Below, one piece after another: positions 44,524-56,023 of a DNA stretch of 64,000 nucleotides (position 1 is the first letter of the stretch; each line of letters starts with the position of its first letter). The position numbers and the translations under genes were made by a program. Below the pieces are notes generated by a model, which saw only the letters and a program-made list of their open reading frames with translations, was not told the DNA's origin and did no database searches. This stretch comes from Plasmodium relictum (lineage: Eukaryota > Apicomplexa > Aconoidasida > Haemosporida > Plasmodiidae), in assembly GCF_900005765.1 (NCBI RefSeq), contig NC_041685.1, positions 62,001 to 126,000 on the forward strand, written 5' to 3'.

Positions 44524-46953
44524 ATGATAAAAGATAATAAGTTAATGATTGATAACATTAATTATAAAGTTATTAATAAAGATGAAATAGATAATGAATT
44601 AAATAAAATTTGTGAATTAAAAGATTATGTAAATAAAAATGAATGTGTGAATAATGGGTTATCAGAAAAATTAAATGAATTAAGTGATTTTAGAAATAAA
44701 AATAAGTTGAACAATTTTTCATTAAGTAATATTATACCAAATAATGATAATTTAAATAAGAAATGGATACATTATTCAAAAAGAAATGATTCAAATAGTG
44801 ATATAGATGAAAATAAAATAATAAATACTACTCTCAAAGCAGATATAAATAATAATGTAATGAGTAATATGATTAAAAATAGTTGTAATGATAATATTCA
44901 GTTAAATGTAAGTAGAATAATTGATGAACACAATATAAAAGAAAGTAATTTTACTGAAGTCTCAAATAAAAGTAAATTAAATATCGCCAATAGCACTATT
45001 TATAACAATTTAAATAAAAATAATAATGATGATATATATAATAATGATAATAATAAATACAGTAAAAATTATAAAAATGTAGATTTGAATTCATATTTGC
45101 ATAATGGAAATGCTATTTTAGAAAAATCTATATTTATAAATACATGCGAAAAAAATAAAAGTTCTTTATTTGATAGATATAATTTTCATAATGATAGAAA
45201 AATAAAATTAGGAAGTAATAGTACTAATGAAAATATATATCCTAATATAAAAGAAAATTCAGAAAAATACAATTCGAGTATGTACAACAGCAAAACATAT
45301 GCAGTTAAAAAACAGAACATTGTCGAAAACTTTAAAAATTTCACTAATGATGCTATTATCAATGTATTGAATAGTAATATGAAGAATGAAGATTACTCAG
45401 AATTTTTTTATATAAATAATGATAAAAAGAATGAACAAAAAAAAAAAAATAAATTGGATAAAGAAAATGAACAAAAAAAACAATTACAAGTAGACAAAGG
45501 AAATGAACAAAAAAAAAAAATTAAATTAAATAAAGATATTGCAAATATGTATACTATCTGTGATCCTGCACCAATAAAGGATTTAAATGAAACAAGTGTA
45601 CTTAGAAAAGAAGAATCAAAAGAAGAGGAAATTTTACAATTATTTAAAAAGAATTTAGATAAAAATGAGTTTAATAGTATTAATAAAAATCTATTATTTC
45701 TTAAAAAAATGCAAAAATATTTTTATAGAAAATATATTAACATCAAATTTTCAAATGATACAAATAATTATTACTATTTTATACATTTAGAATGGTTTAA
45801 TAAATTTAAAAATTTTCTTTTCAACGATTCTGACATTTTTCCTGGTTACATAACCAATTACAAATTATATGATTTCAATGAAAAGGAACTTATAAATGAA
45901 ACTTGCATAAATAAGGAAAATTTGAAAAAAAATTTAAAAGAGGGGAAGGACTATATATGTACTAATAAGTATATGTGGAGGTTTTTGCATTTTTTATATA
46001 GAGGAGGCCCATGTATTAAAAGAGGTAGAAATAATATTTATGATAATTTTGTATCTATCTCAAATAATGATACAATGAATAAGAATATTATTTATTTAAT
46101 TGAACCAAAATATGTAGAGAATTTATTTGCATTATTTAATTATTCAAACGAAAAGGTTAATTGTAGTATTACAAATGATAATGTACAGAAAAATGATGAT
46201 TTAATTTCTGATATTTCTAGTAGTACAAATATAGATAAATTCTTAGAAGATATAAACGAAAAAAAAAAGAAAAAAGAAGAGAAAAGCAAATTACAACAGA
46301 AAAAATTCGCGCATAGTTATTATGAATTTTTAGATTTTTACAATTTAAAGGAAAAAGAAAAAAAAAATTATTTTTATATTGAATACGATAATTCAAATAA
46401 AAAAATTATGAAAAAATTAATGAAGATAAAAAATAAAAAATGTGATGATTCATTTCATTTTTATTCAGATGAAGGTAGCGCATCAAGTGAAAAAAGTTTT
46501 ATTAATAATATAACTAATAGAAATAATGAATATGAACATGATATAAATAAGGAAGAAATTCATATAAAAAAAGAAAAAATGAATAATAGTTATAATTTAA
46601 ATACAAGTTTAAGCATATCAGAGTATAAAACTAAGGAATATTTATATTATGAAAAATTAAAAACAGAGAACATAACAAAAAATCATTTTAATAATTATGA
46701 ATATTATGAAATAAACAACATACAAAATAATAATGGAAATAGGAAAAATAATTATAATAATGATGCTAATATGAGTTGTAATAATATTAATTTAAATAAA
46801 AATTGTATGAGTTATAATGCACCTAATAAATATTACATAAGCAATAATAACAATAATAATAATAATAATAATAATTATTATTATTATACCAATAATAAAA
46901 ACAATTATAACAATAATAATAATAACTATAAAAATAATAACTATAATAATAAC

Positions 46954-47024
<71 letters not shown>

Positions 47025-49737
47025 TAACAACAACAATAATAATAATAATAATAATNNNNNNNNNNNNNNNNNNNNNNNNNNNNNNNNNNNNNNNNNNNNN
47101 NNNNNNNNNNNNNNNNNNNNNNNNNNNNNNNNNNNNNNNNNNNNNNNNNNNNNNNNNNNNNNNNNNNNNNNNNNNNNNNNNNNNNNNNNNNNNNNNNNNN
47201 NNNNNNNNNNNNNNNNNNNNNNNNNNNNNNNNNNNNNNNNNNNNNNNNNNNNNNNNNNNNNNNNNNNNNNNNNNNNNNNNNNNNNNNNNNNNNNNNNNNN
47301 NNNNNNNNNNNNNNNNNNNNNNNNNNNNNNNNNNNNNNNNNNNNNNNNNNNNNNNATAATAGTAATAAGAATAATAATAATAGTAATAAGAATAATAATA
47401 ATAGTAATAAGAATAATAATAATAGTAATAAGAATAATAATAATATTGATAATATTAATATAGAGGAAAGTTATATGAATAATAATGATCATTATAATTG
47501 TTTTATTCATGATAATAATAAATGTAATAATGGCTTTAATACTTCTGAGAATCTAAATAATGATTATAATGTAAAACAAAATAATATGAGTAAAAGTAGT
47601 AATAAAAATATAAATTTAAATGAAAATAATATAAATGATTTTAATAAAATTAATATAAATTATTCAAAAAAGAAGAATTCTATTCATTGTTATTCATCAA
47701 ATGGTAATGATATTTATAAGTCTTGTGAGGAATATTGTGGTGATCAAGGTAAGGTTTCAAGTAATGGATATTTAACTACAACTGAAATTGAATCAAAAAG
47801 TACAACTGAGAACACAGCCAAAAGTTCTTTTGATGAAAAAAATGAAAATAAATCAAGGAATATAGATAAAAATAAAATTTATCATAATATAGAAGAAAAC
47901 ATAGAAAAAGAAAAGATAAAAAAAAATAAAAAAGAAATTGCTTACAATCAAATTAATAATAGGAATTTCATAAAAAATGGAGATTATGAAAATTTTGAGG
48001 TGTCAAGAAATAATAATTTTTCATTTACTAATAATATAATTATAAATAATAAAGATTATAAAGATGATGATCAAAGTAACGAAAAAGAAAGACAGAAAAT
48101 AAGAACTTCATTAAGTAATAAAAATCACGAAAAAGCGCTTGATGAAAACAAAAACAAACTGCTAGTAAATAAAGAAAAACAAAAAAAAAGTAGTAATTTA
48201 AAAAATCTATTAAATAAAGTGGACAGTAATAAAATGACGTCAGTAGTAAATAACAATTTCAACTCTAATAATTTAATTTTAAAAGATGAAAGTAGTAATT
48301 CAAGCAATAGTAGTAACATTAATAGTAGTAGAAGTAATAGTAGCAGCAGTAGTAATAGTAGTAATGATAGTGGTTCTAATCAAACAAATTCTGATTTTAG
48401 TCAGTGTAATAATAAAGAAAACATAAAAAATAAATCTCATAATAATTCTAAAAGAGAAAATGAATTACTTAATAATCTTAACTCTATTACAACAAAAGAA
48501 CACCCTGCTGGTATTATAAATTATTCTACTACATGTTATATTAATGTTGTAATGCAGTGTTTGTCAGTTTTTTTTAAGTTAATTTACACATTACATAATT
48601 ATGTAACAGCCAAGTATAAGAATGTGAATTTTTCAAGTGATGACACTGATCATATGAATTCGTCTTTTATAAATAAAAATTTTTTTACAAATAGTATTCC
48701 TTTTAATTTATTTGGAAATAATAATAAAAAAAAAGATGAACGTTTGTTGTTTACCTTTTCATATAAATTATTTCAACTAAGTAAAATGCATAGTAAAGGA
48801 AAAGTATTGTGTGTCAATAAATTGTTAAATTTATTAAATGATAAATATTCTTATTTATTTGAATATAATGAGCAACAAGATTGTCATGAGTTTCTTCTTT
48901 TAGTGTTCGATTTTATTCATAATATGATGAAAGTAATTGATGATACAGTAGATAATAATAATCAAATAGAATACTATTTAAAAAAAGAGCAGTCTATTAT
49001 ATATGATCTTTTTTTAGGTTTAATAGAAGAAAAAATTACATGTTCTCAATGTGAATATGTTAATTATATATATCAACCAGTTTATAATTTAAGTGTAAAT
49101 ATTTTTAAAAAAAATCCAGAAAATAACTTAAATGATAATTTAGTGGAATATTTTAAAAAAGAAGAAGTTAATTCAACATGCGAAAAATGCAAATGCAAAA
49201 AAATGTTTAAATTTTCATGTGTGTATAAGCAACCAAATATTCTTATTATCCATATGATTCGCTTATTAGAAGATGGATCTAAAATAGATAAAAATATCAA
49301 ATTTGATATAAATAATTTTTCAATTCAAAATATTCTAAAGAAAAAAAATAATCAATATATTGAAAATCCTAAAAAATATAATTTATGCGGTGTAATAGTA
49401 CATAGAGGACTAAATGCAAACTGCGGCCATTATATTTGCTATACTAAGAGAAAGCATACTAATGGAGTTTATATGGTAAATAAAACAACAACAAAAAAAA
49501 AAAAATATATTAATATTATTATTTATATATTCTATTTTATTTTTGATAATTTAATATATAATGACATTTTCAACCAATTTAATATATATTTAATCATTTA
49601 TTCTGTTTTTTTGTATCATTTTTGTTATTTTATTTTATTTTTAGTGGTACAAATTTGATGATAGTACAGTATCTGCTGTTGATGTTGAAGAAGTTGAATC
49701 ATCTAAAGCATATTGTCTTTTTTATCAAAGTCAATAA
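44524..49737 (+). CDS. Ubiquitin-specific protease (USP/UBP, peptidase C19), interrupted by an assembly gap
   Basis: Exon 1 runs from the ATG at 44524 to 49475 across a 300-N gap (47056-47355); exon 2 is 49645-49737. The two sides of the gap lie in different frames, which an arbitrary gap length explains, so I do not treat it as a mutation. The N-terminal ~1300 residues are Asn/Lys/Ser-rich and low-complexity. The catalytic domain starts near 48505. It has the Cys box (Asn-Tyr-Ser-Thr-Thr-Cys, Cys at 48534-48536), QQDCHEF near 48865-48885, CxxC zinc-ribbon pairs (CSQCEYVNY, CEKCKCKK) and the His box (GHYICY, His at 49428-49430). The WYKFDD-type Asp is encoded in exon 2. All catalytic residues are therefore intact. 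It should remove ubiquitin from target proteins, whose identity is unknown. Confidence 0.92.
46839..47441. repeat. Poly-Asn coding repeat flanking an assembly gap, with 21-bp tandem units
   Basis: AAT/AAC codon runs extend from about 46839 to the N gap at 47056. After the gap, 47358-47441 has four identical 21-base units encoding Asn-Ser-Asn-Lys-Asn-Asn-Asn. The array probably continues in the gap, which explains the assembly failure. The real repeat length is unknown. Confidence 0.9.
47056..47355. other. Assembly gap (300 N)
   Basis: Exactly 300 unresolved bases inside the poly-Asn region of the ubiquitin-specific protease gene. The round size suggests an estimated rather than measured gap. 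Confidence 0.99.
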
Positions 49738-50414
49738 TTCAATACTTTTTTTTTTAATATTCTTTTTTTATATCTATATATTTAAATTTTTCTTTTTTTT
49801 TTTTTTTAACTGATCTCATTTTATACTTATTTTTCCTCATTTTCTATTTTAAAATATTGATTTCATTATTTCCAATCATATATAATTTTTATATTATTTT
49901 TTTTTCATGATTTATTTGAACCTTGGATTTTCCTTCACTATTTTCTATTTTTCATAAATGGGAAATTACAAAAGAAATTTTAAATAAAAATTTTTTGCAA
50001 TAATAAAAAAAAAGGAAAGTTAAAATTCTATATTTAAAAAATTACGTGAATTTTTCTGAAAAAAACAATTTTTGGACTTTAAAAAAAAAAAAAAATATAT
50101 TCATTTAGGCATTTACATATAAGACATAATAAATCAAAGTAATATAAAAATTTTAACAAAAAAGTTATAAAAAAAAAATTCGTAAAAAATTTTCATAAAA
50201 AATTTTTAGGCATTTATATTTTTATTAAATATATTATGATAATATATATATATATATATATATAGTAATACAATTTTCAATAAAAAAATAATTTTGATAA
50301 ATAATCTTAACAAAGGAATAAACATTGATAAGATTTTGTAATTTTAGGGATGAAAAGAAAAAAAAAAAAATTGTATTTAATACAAATTCTCTGAAATTTT
50401 TTCTTTTTTTTTTT
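49738..50414. other. Convergent intergenic region, ubiquitin protease / HU
   Basis: About 0.7 kb, the shared 3' flank of two convergent genes. It has an (AT) run at 50245-50264 and poly-A/T tracts. No gene is seen. Confidence 0.65.
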
Positions 50415-51059
50415 TTAGTAAATCAACTTTTCATTTACATTTTCTTTAAAACTTTCATTAATATTTTCCTTATGAAAATTTTCTTCTTCTAATTCATTTT
50501 CATCATCATCTGATTTGTCTTTTTTTACTTTTACGTTTACTTTTATTAAGTCCTTAAATACTTTGGAGAATTTAAAATGAGGCATATGGCTACTTTCTAT
50601 ATGAATATCTTCTTTTGTTCTCATATTTTTAATACATCTTTTTTTTCTATAAACATTATAATACATACCAAATTTGTGAATATAAATTTTTTCATTATTT
50701 TCTAAATGTTTATAAATATTATCAAAAATTCCATTCATTATTTTTTCAACAGTTTTTTTGCTCTCTTTTGTTTCCATTGAAACTTCTTCTATTATTTGTT
50801 TCTTTGTAATTGCCTGATCATATCATATAAAAATTACAGTTATCTTATTAATATTCATATTTTATGTATTTTTTTTTTTTTTTCTTTTAACCTGTGATAT
50901 AGGAATTTTAGAGGAAGTCTGATATAATGCATTTTTGTTATATGGATTACTTACGCTAATTTTGCTGTTAATAATATTGTTCTTATGAACATTAATAAAA
51001 GCTCGACGTGAAATAACTATTTTAAATATGAAAAAGAAAAAATACAGTATAACGTACAT
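50415..51059 (-). CDS. HU: Bacterial-type HU DNA-binding protein, apicoplast-targeted
   Basis: Two exons, 50892-51059 and 50415-50813, joined in phase 0, giving 188 residues. Exon 1 is a complete bipartite leader: a hydrophobic signal peptide (~3-16), then a Lys/Asn-rich, basic transit-like stretch. Exon 2 starts directly with the HU fold (AITKKQIIEEVSMETKESKK), and the beta-arm region shows the conserved KFGMYYNVYRKKR turn and HMPHFKFSKVFKDLI. In Plasmodium HU compacts the apicoplast genome. An acidic C-terminal extension of ~35 residues (DDDENELEEENFHKENI-like) is absent from bacterial HU. The gene is divergent from RPA1 and convergent with the protease. Confidence 0.93.
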
Positions 51060-53780
51060 TTTAAAAAATATATATTTTAAAATATTGTATGTGAAAAATT
51101 AAAAAAATATATACATAAATATATATTATTATTATTATTCATTTCATTTACAAATTTTTATTTATGATCATTAAAAATATGAACCTTTTATATATAAATA
51201 ATATTTATTCTTTAAAATTACTTTTTTTTATATGTGTATTTTTATTTCAAAAAAAAAAAAATTAAATTAAAATAAAATAGTAAAATAAAATATTACTTTT
51301 AATCATCTGAAAATACAAAAAAAAAAAGGAAAAAATTTGTGGATCTTTTTAATATATCAATACAAATGTTCGAGAATATAAAAAAAAAAAAAAAATTCAA
51401 TTGAAAAATTCAAGATTTTTCAATTCTTTAATAATATTTTACAGAATAAAAAAAAAAAATAAATAAAATAAAAGCGAATCTTTTATTTTTTTAATTCTAG
51501 AAGCATGTCCAAAAAAATTGTATTTTATTATACCGCATTTGTTTTATTATACAACAAAATATACAATGGAAAATAATAATATTGATTTTGTATAAATTTT
51601 AACTTATTTTTGTATTTTCTTATCATTAGAAGAATTATATATAAAACGACAATTTTTTTTTTTCCCTTTTTTTCTAATCATTATTACAAAAGTTTTAGTA
51701 TTTCTAATTTTTTTCTATTATGATTTTATAATCTTAATTTAAAAAATAAAAAAAAAAACTAAAATATTATTTCTTTTTTTTTTTTTAAAGGTTAAAGTAT
51801 AAATTAATAATTTTTATATATTAATGCGTAAAAATTATCTTTTATTAAAATCCCATATAAATATCTATGTGTAATATGAGTTGTGTTGCTTATGAATTTT
51901 TTTTTTTCTTGCATCTAAAAAATAAGAGTATGACTATCTTGTAATAATATTCTTAAATAATTCTCACAATCATAGAAAATTTTAGATTATTTTTTGAAAT
52001 TTTTTTCAAAATAAGTGATTTTAATATATAATAAAATATCAGTGTATTATATATATATTATATATATATATTATTAAAATAAAAATTATTCTTTTTTTTA
52101 TTTTAAATAACTATATTGCTTCTTTTTTTGCCACTTCAGAACAAAAATTCCTAATTTCACATTAAGAAATATTTAAATATATATAAGTTTTTTTGGGTAT
52201 TTATTAAATTAAAATATAGTAAAGGAACAATAAAAACAAAAATTATTTTATTATTCTAATTTATGATGAAAGCAAAATACCTTATAAATAATATATTGTG
52301 ATAAATTTAACTAATTGTTATTATATTATGTATAAGGTTAAAAAAAATAAAGCAAATTTACTTTATATATTTTAAAATAGGAATTCCTTTAATTCCTATG
52401 AAAAATATTTCATCATCTTCTAAATATATGAACTTTTGTTGGAGTATACGTAATGATAAATAACAATGTAGAATTAATTAAATATTTTGTTGAATTTATA
52501 TACATTTTTCAAAGTTATAAAAAAAAAAGAAATGATTATAAAATTTTTTTTTTCTTTTCTCAATTTTTAAGAGAAATATTCATTATGTAAAAAAGAAGAA
52601 AAGTATATATTATTAATTAAATATTTTAAAAAAAATTGTTATATTGTATTATTTACCCTTCTTATTGTCTTTTTTAAAAATATTTTGTGTAATTTTCCAT
52701 ATTGCTTGTCTTTTTCAATTATGTATTATTTTTCATAATATTTTATATTATTATTATTATAATTATTACTTCTTTTTTTTATCCTTTTTTTCTTTTATTA
52801 ATTGTTACTTAAAATAGTATTTTTTTAAACTTTCTTTTTATCAAAAAATTCAATTCTATTTCAAATAGTAAATAAATAAATATATATATGTATAAATTAA
52901 GTTATAAATTTTTATTTATCATCCTTAAAACATTTAAAGATAAGCATGTTTTAATTTATCTCCACATAAATATAATATTCCCTTTTCATATATTAAAAAT
53001 ATTCATTATTTTTTAACATAACATCTTTTATTTTTTATCTGCTTTATTTTTTTTCCATTATTATTATTTTTTATTTATATATTTTTTACTATTGCCCAAA
53101 ACTACTATATAATGTTAGTTTTTTTTTTTTTTCTTAATGTACATTTTATTATTTTCTCTATTCTCTTTTTTTTAATTTAAATAATTTTTTTTTATAATTT
53201 ATATTATATAATAGTTTTGAAGTATATTAATTTAAAAAAATTTTTTGTCTATATATAATTCTTTATTTTAAAAAAAAAATAAAAAGTTAATAAAGAATTA
53301 ATGTATATATGTAATAATTATAATTAAAATATATAGATGTATTATTAGCTAAAAAAGGTGTAAAATAAATTTAAAAGAGAAAACTGATAAAAGGAAAATA
53401 AAAAATATATGAAAAATCACTAGTAGAGTTTTGATAAAAAATTTAAAAAAAAAACATAGAAAAATGAATAAGCATTAATAATTTAAATATTATAACTATT
53501 TCTTTTATGATTCATTTACGTAGATATTTTTTTAATTAAGCATTTATTTCTTTTATTTTTATTTTTATTATCTTACTTATTTCTTTTATTTTATTATTTT
53601 TATAATTTTTTTTTTCTTTATATATATAAGATACATTAATTTTATAAAATATAAATATTATAGTCATATGTAAATTTTAATATCATAAATTTTATTTCTG
53701 AATGCCAAATAAACTATTTTTTGTTTAAGTTTTTTCTTATTTTCAAGAAACATACCAGCTTGTTGATGAAACATTCAAAA
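51060..53780. promoter_or_regulatory. Long divergent upstream region, HU / RPA1
   Basis: About 2.7 kb between two divergent DNA-metabolism genes; both promoters lie here. It is almost pure A/T with poly-T blocks. Apparent low-complexity frames are not supported as genes. No RNA gene is recognisable. Confidence 0.55.
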
Positions 53781-53858
53781 TGAGTGAAAACGAGTAAGCT
53801 TGTGAAATAATAAAACTTTAAGATAATTAAATGAAAATTCTGTTATTTTATTGAATTA

Positions 53859-53895
<37 letters not shown>

Positions 53896-55527
53896 TTTTA
53901 AAATAATGATTATATTTCACGTATATTAAAGAAGAATTTTAATAGAAATTTTTGATATATATATATATATACATATGGATAGTTATTTCATTATTATAAT
54001 TTTCGAAGATCAACTTTTATTTTTTATTAGAACTTATAAATTAAAATTTTAACTTTTTCATTTTTTTTTTTTTTTTTTTTTGATAGCTTACTCTTTCGTA
54101 TTAGTCAAATAACGACATATGTGAGCAAATGGATAATAAAAGCAAAAGTTGTAAATAAAACAAAACTTTCAACTTTTAAAAATAATAATAGTTTTTTTAG
54201 CATAGATATAACAGACGTACACGGAGATTCTATTTCTTGTAAATTTTGGGGGAGCTCAGCAGATAAATGGTTTAACAATATAGAATTAAAAAAGGTATAT
54301 ATTTTTTCAAAGGGAAGAGTATCAATAGCCAATCCAAAATATAATACAGTAAAGCATAAATATGAATTAACTTTCAATGAAGATAGTGAAATTCATGAAG
54401 TAAAAGATGATGGAGAAATAAAAATACAAAAAAAAATATCGCTAGTTAATTTAAGAGATATAAAAATTGCAACTAAAGAAACCCCATTTACTGCTGATTT
54501 AATAGGAATAGTAAAGCATATTGGTACTATAAGTAATTTAAAAACAAAGCAAGGTAATGATATAACAAAACAAAATATAATTATCGTAGATGATACAAAA
54601 CATTCTTTCGAAATTTCTTTCTGGGATACTAATGTAAATTTAATTAAAGAAGAAATAAAAGAAAATGAAATATATATCTTTACTAATATTAGCATAAGAA
54701 ATTGGAATGATATGAAAAATGGTACTTTTGGAGTTACTAGTTCTATTGAAAAAATGGAAACTTTGAATGAAGACTTAAAGGGAAAATGTTCAAAAATCTT
54801 ACAATGGTATAATACTAGTGGTAAATATGAACAATTTACAAATATGAGAAATATTTTATCTAATGATGTTACTCAAATTCCAGATAAGTATTATTCTTTA
54901 AGTGATGTTAACGATGTATTAACTAAAATATCGGGTACTTATACCTTAGTAGGAAGAATTAAAAGAATCTATTGGAAAAGTAAAGAAAATGAACACAGAT
55001 TTTATTATCCTGCTTGCACTAAATGTAAGAAAAAATTGTTATCGAGCGGACAAGATAACAGTTTAGATAATAATTATAATGATGCTAACGAAGAAGAGAA
55101 TATTGTCTATTCATGTATGAATTGTGATGAAAATAACGTCAAACCATTTTATAATTATACTTTTAATTTTCTTTTCATGGATTTTTCTGGGTCTATTACT
55201 CTAAGGGCTTTTTCTGATGAAGGTTATAATTTGTTAGGAAAAAAAGCAGAAGAATTAAAAAACTTAGATGATGATACTTTAGATTATTTATTTAATTATG
55301 ATTTTTTATATAAAGAATATAAAGTTGTTGTTCGTGTTAATCAAAAAGTTTACAATGGTATAGAAAGAGTCAATTTTACAGCAATGAGAATATTTCCATT
55401 AAAACATTCTGATATTTCTTATTTGTTAAATGAAATTCAACTACTTCTTACAAATAATAATGCCACTCCTAAAAATAAAAGAGCTTTAAATGATGATACA
55501 AATGATACCAAAAAACAAAAAATATAA
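53781..55527 (+). CDS. RPA1: Replication protein A subunit 1, short form
   Basis: Two exons, 53781-53794 (14 bases) and 54087-55527, joined in phase 2, giving 484 residues. I chose the ATG at 53781 because it follows an A-rich leader, has a good GTAAG donor and restores the frame into the OB fold. The protein begins directly at DNA-binding domain A (ISQITTYVSKWIIKAKVVNK), followed by DBD-B (SLVNLRDIKIATKETPF, then FEISFWD). DBD-C carries a zinc ribbon (CTKCKKK, then SCMNCDE). The N-terminal protein-interaction domain (70N) of other eukaryotic RPA1 proteins is missing, matching the known short P. falciparum RPA1. It binds single-stranded DNA in replication and repair. Confidence 0.94.
53863..53892. 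repeat. (AT)n microsatellite in the RPA1 intron
   Basis: A pure AT run of about 15 units within the single intron of the RPA1 gene. Confidence 0.93.
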
Positions 55528-56023
55528 CAACTATTTTCATTTTTTATATAACATATGCATATATATATATATATAATATAATATAATATAATATAATTGT
55601 CAAGTGCCTCGTCTCATTTATGGTTTCTCTTTTTTTTTTTATTTACTCTTTTTTCAATTTTAATATAAAAATATCTTAAGTAATTGCAACATTTGAATTT
55701 TTTAAAAATATAATCTTATATAAAAAAGTACAAATTTTTCAAATTTTATTTTTTTTTATTTACTTTTAAATACTCCTTACTTTCCTTTTTAAACTTTTTT
55801 TTTTTTTTTTTGAAATATTATAAATAGAAAAAGGAAAAAGATAAATTTATATTTTAACTAAAAACGATAAGGATTAATAAATAAATTATATATGTAAAAT
55901 AAATTCAATAAATCAATAAATATTATATATAAGTAATTCAAAAAAAAAAAAAAAAAAAAGAAGAAAAAGAAACGTTATTTTCTTAAAAAGATACAAGTTT
56001 TGTCTTAATTACTTTGAATATGA
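55528..56023. other. Convergent intergenic region, RPA1 / copper ATPase
   Basis: About 0.5 kb of shared 3' flank. A TATAA pentamer repeat sits near 55574-55596, and a poly-A run of 19 near 55941-55959. No gene is seen. Confidence 0.65.
55574..55596. repeat. TATAA pentamer repeat
   Basis: Four to five tandem TATAA units following a TA run, in the 3' flank of RPA1. Confidence 0.8.

Noticed and set aside
47450-47480. A second gene starting at the ATG at 47475
   Set aside because: The frame continues upstream through Asn-rich repeats to the gap, so it is the continuation of the ubiquitin protease gene.
46941-47510. Minus-strand Leu/Ile-rich frame spanning the gap
   Set aside because: It is the antisense of the Asn repeat together with translated Ns.
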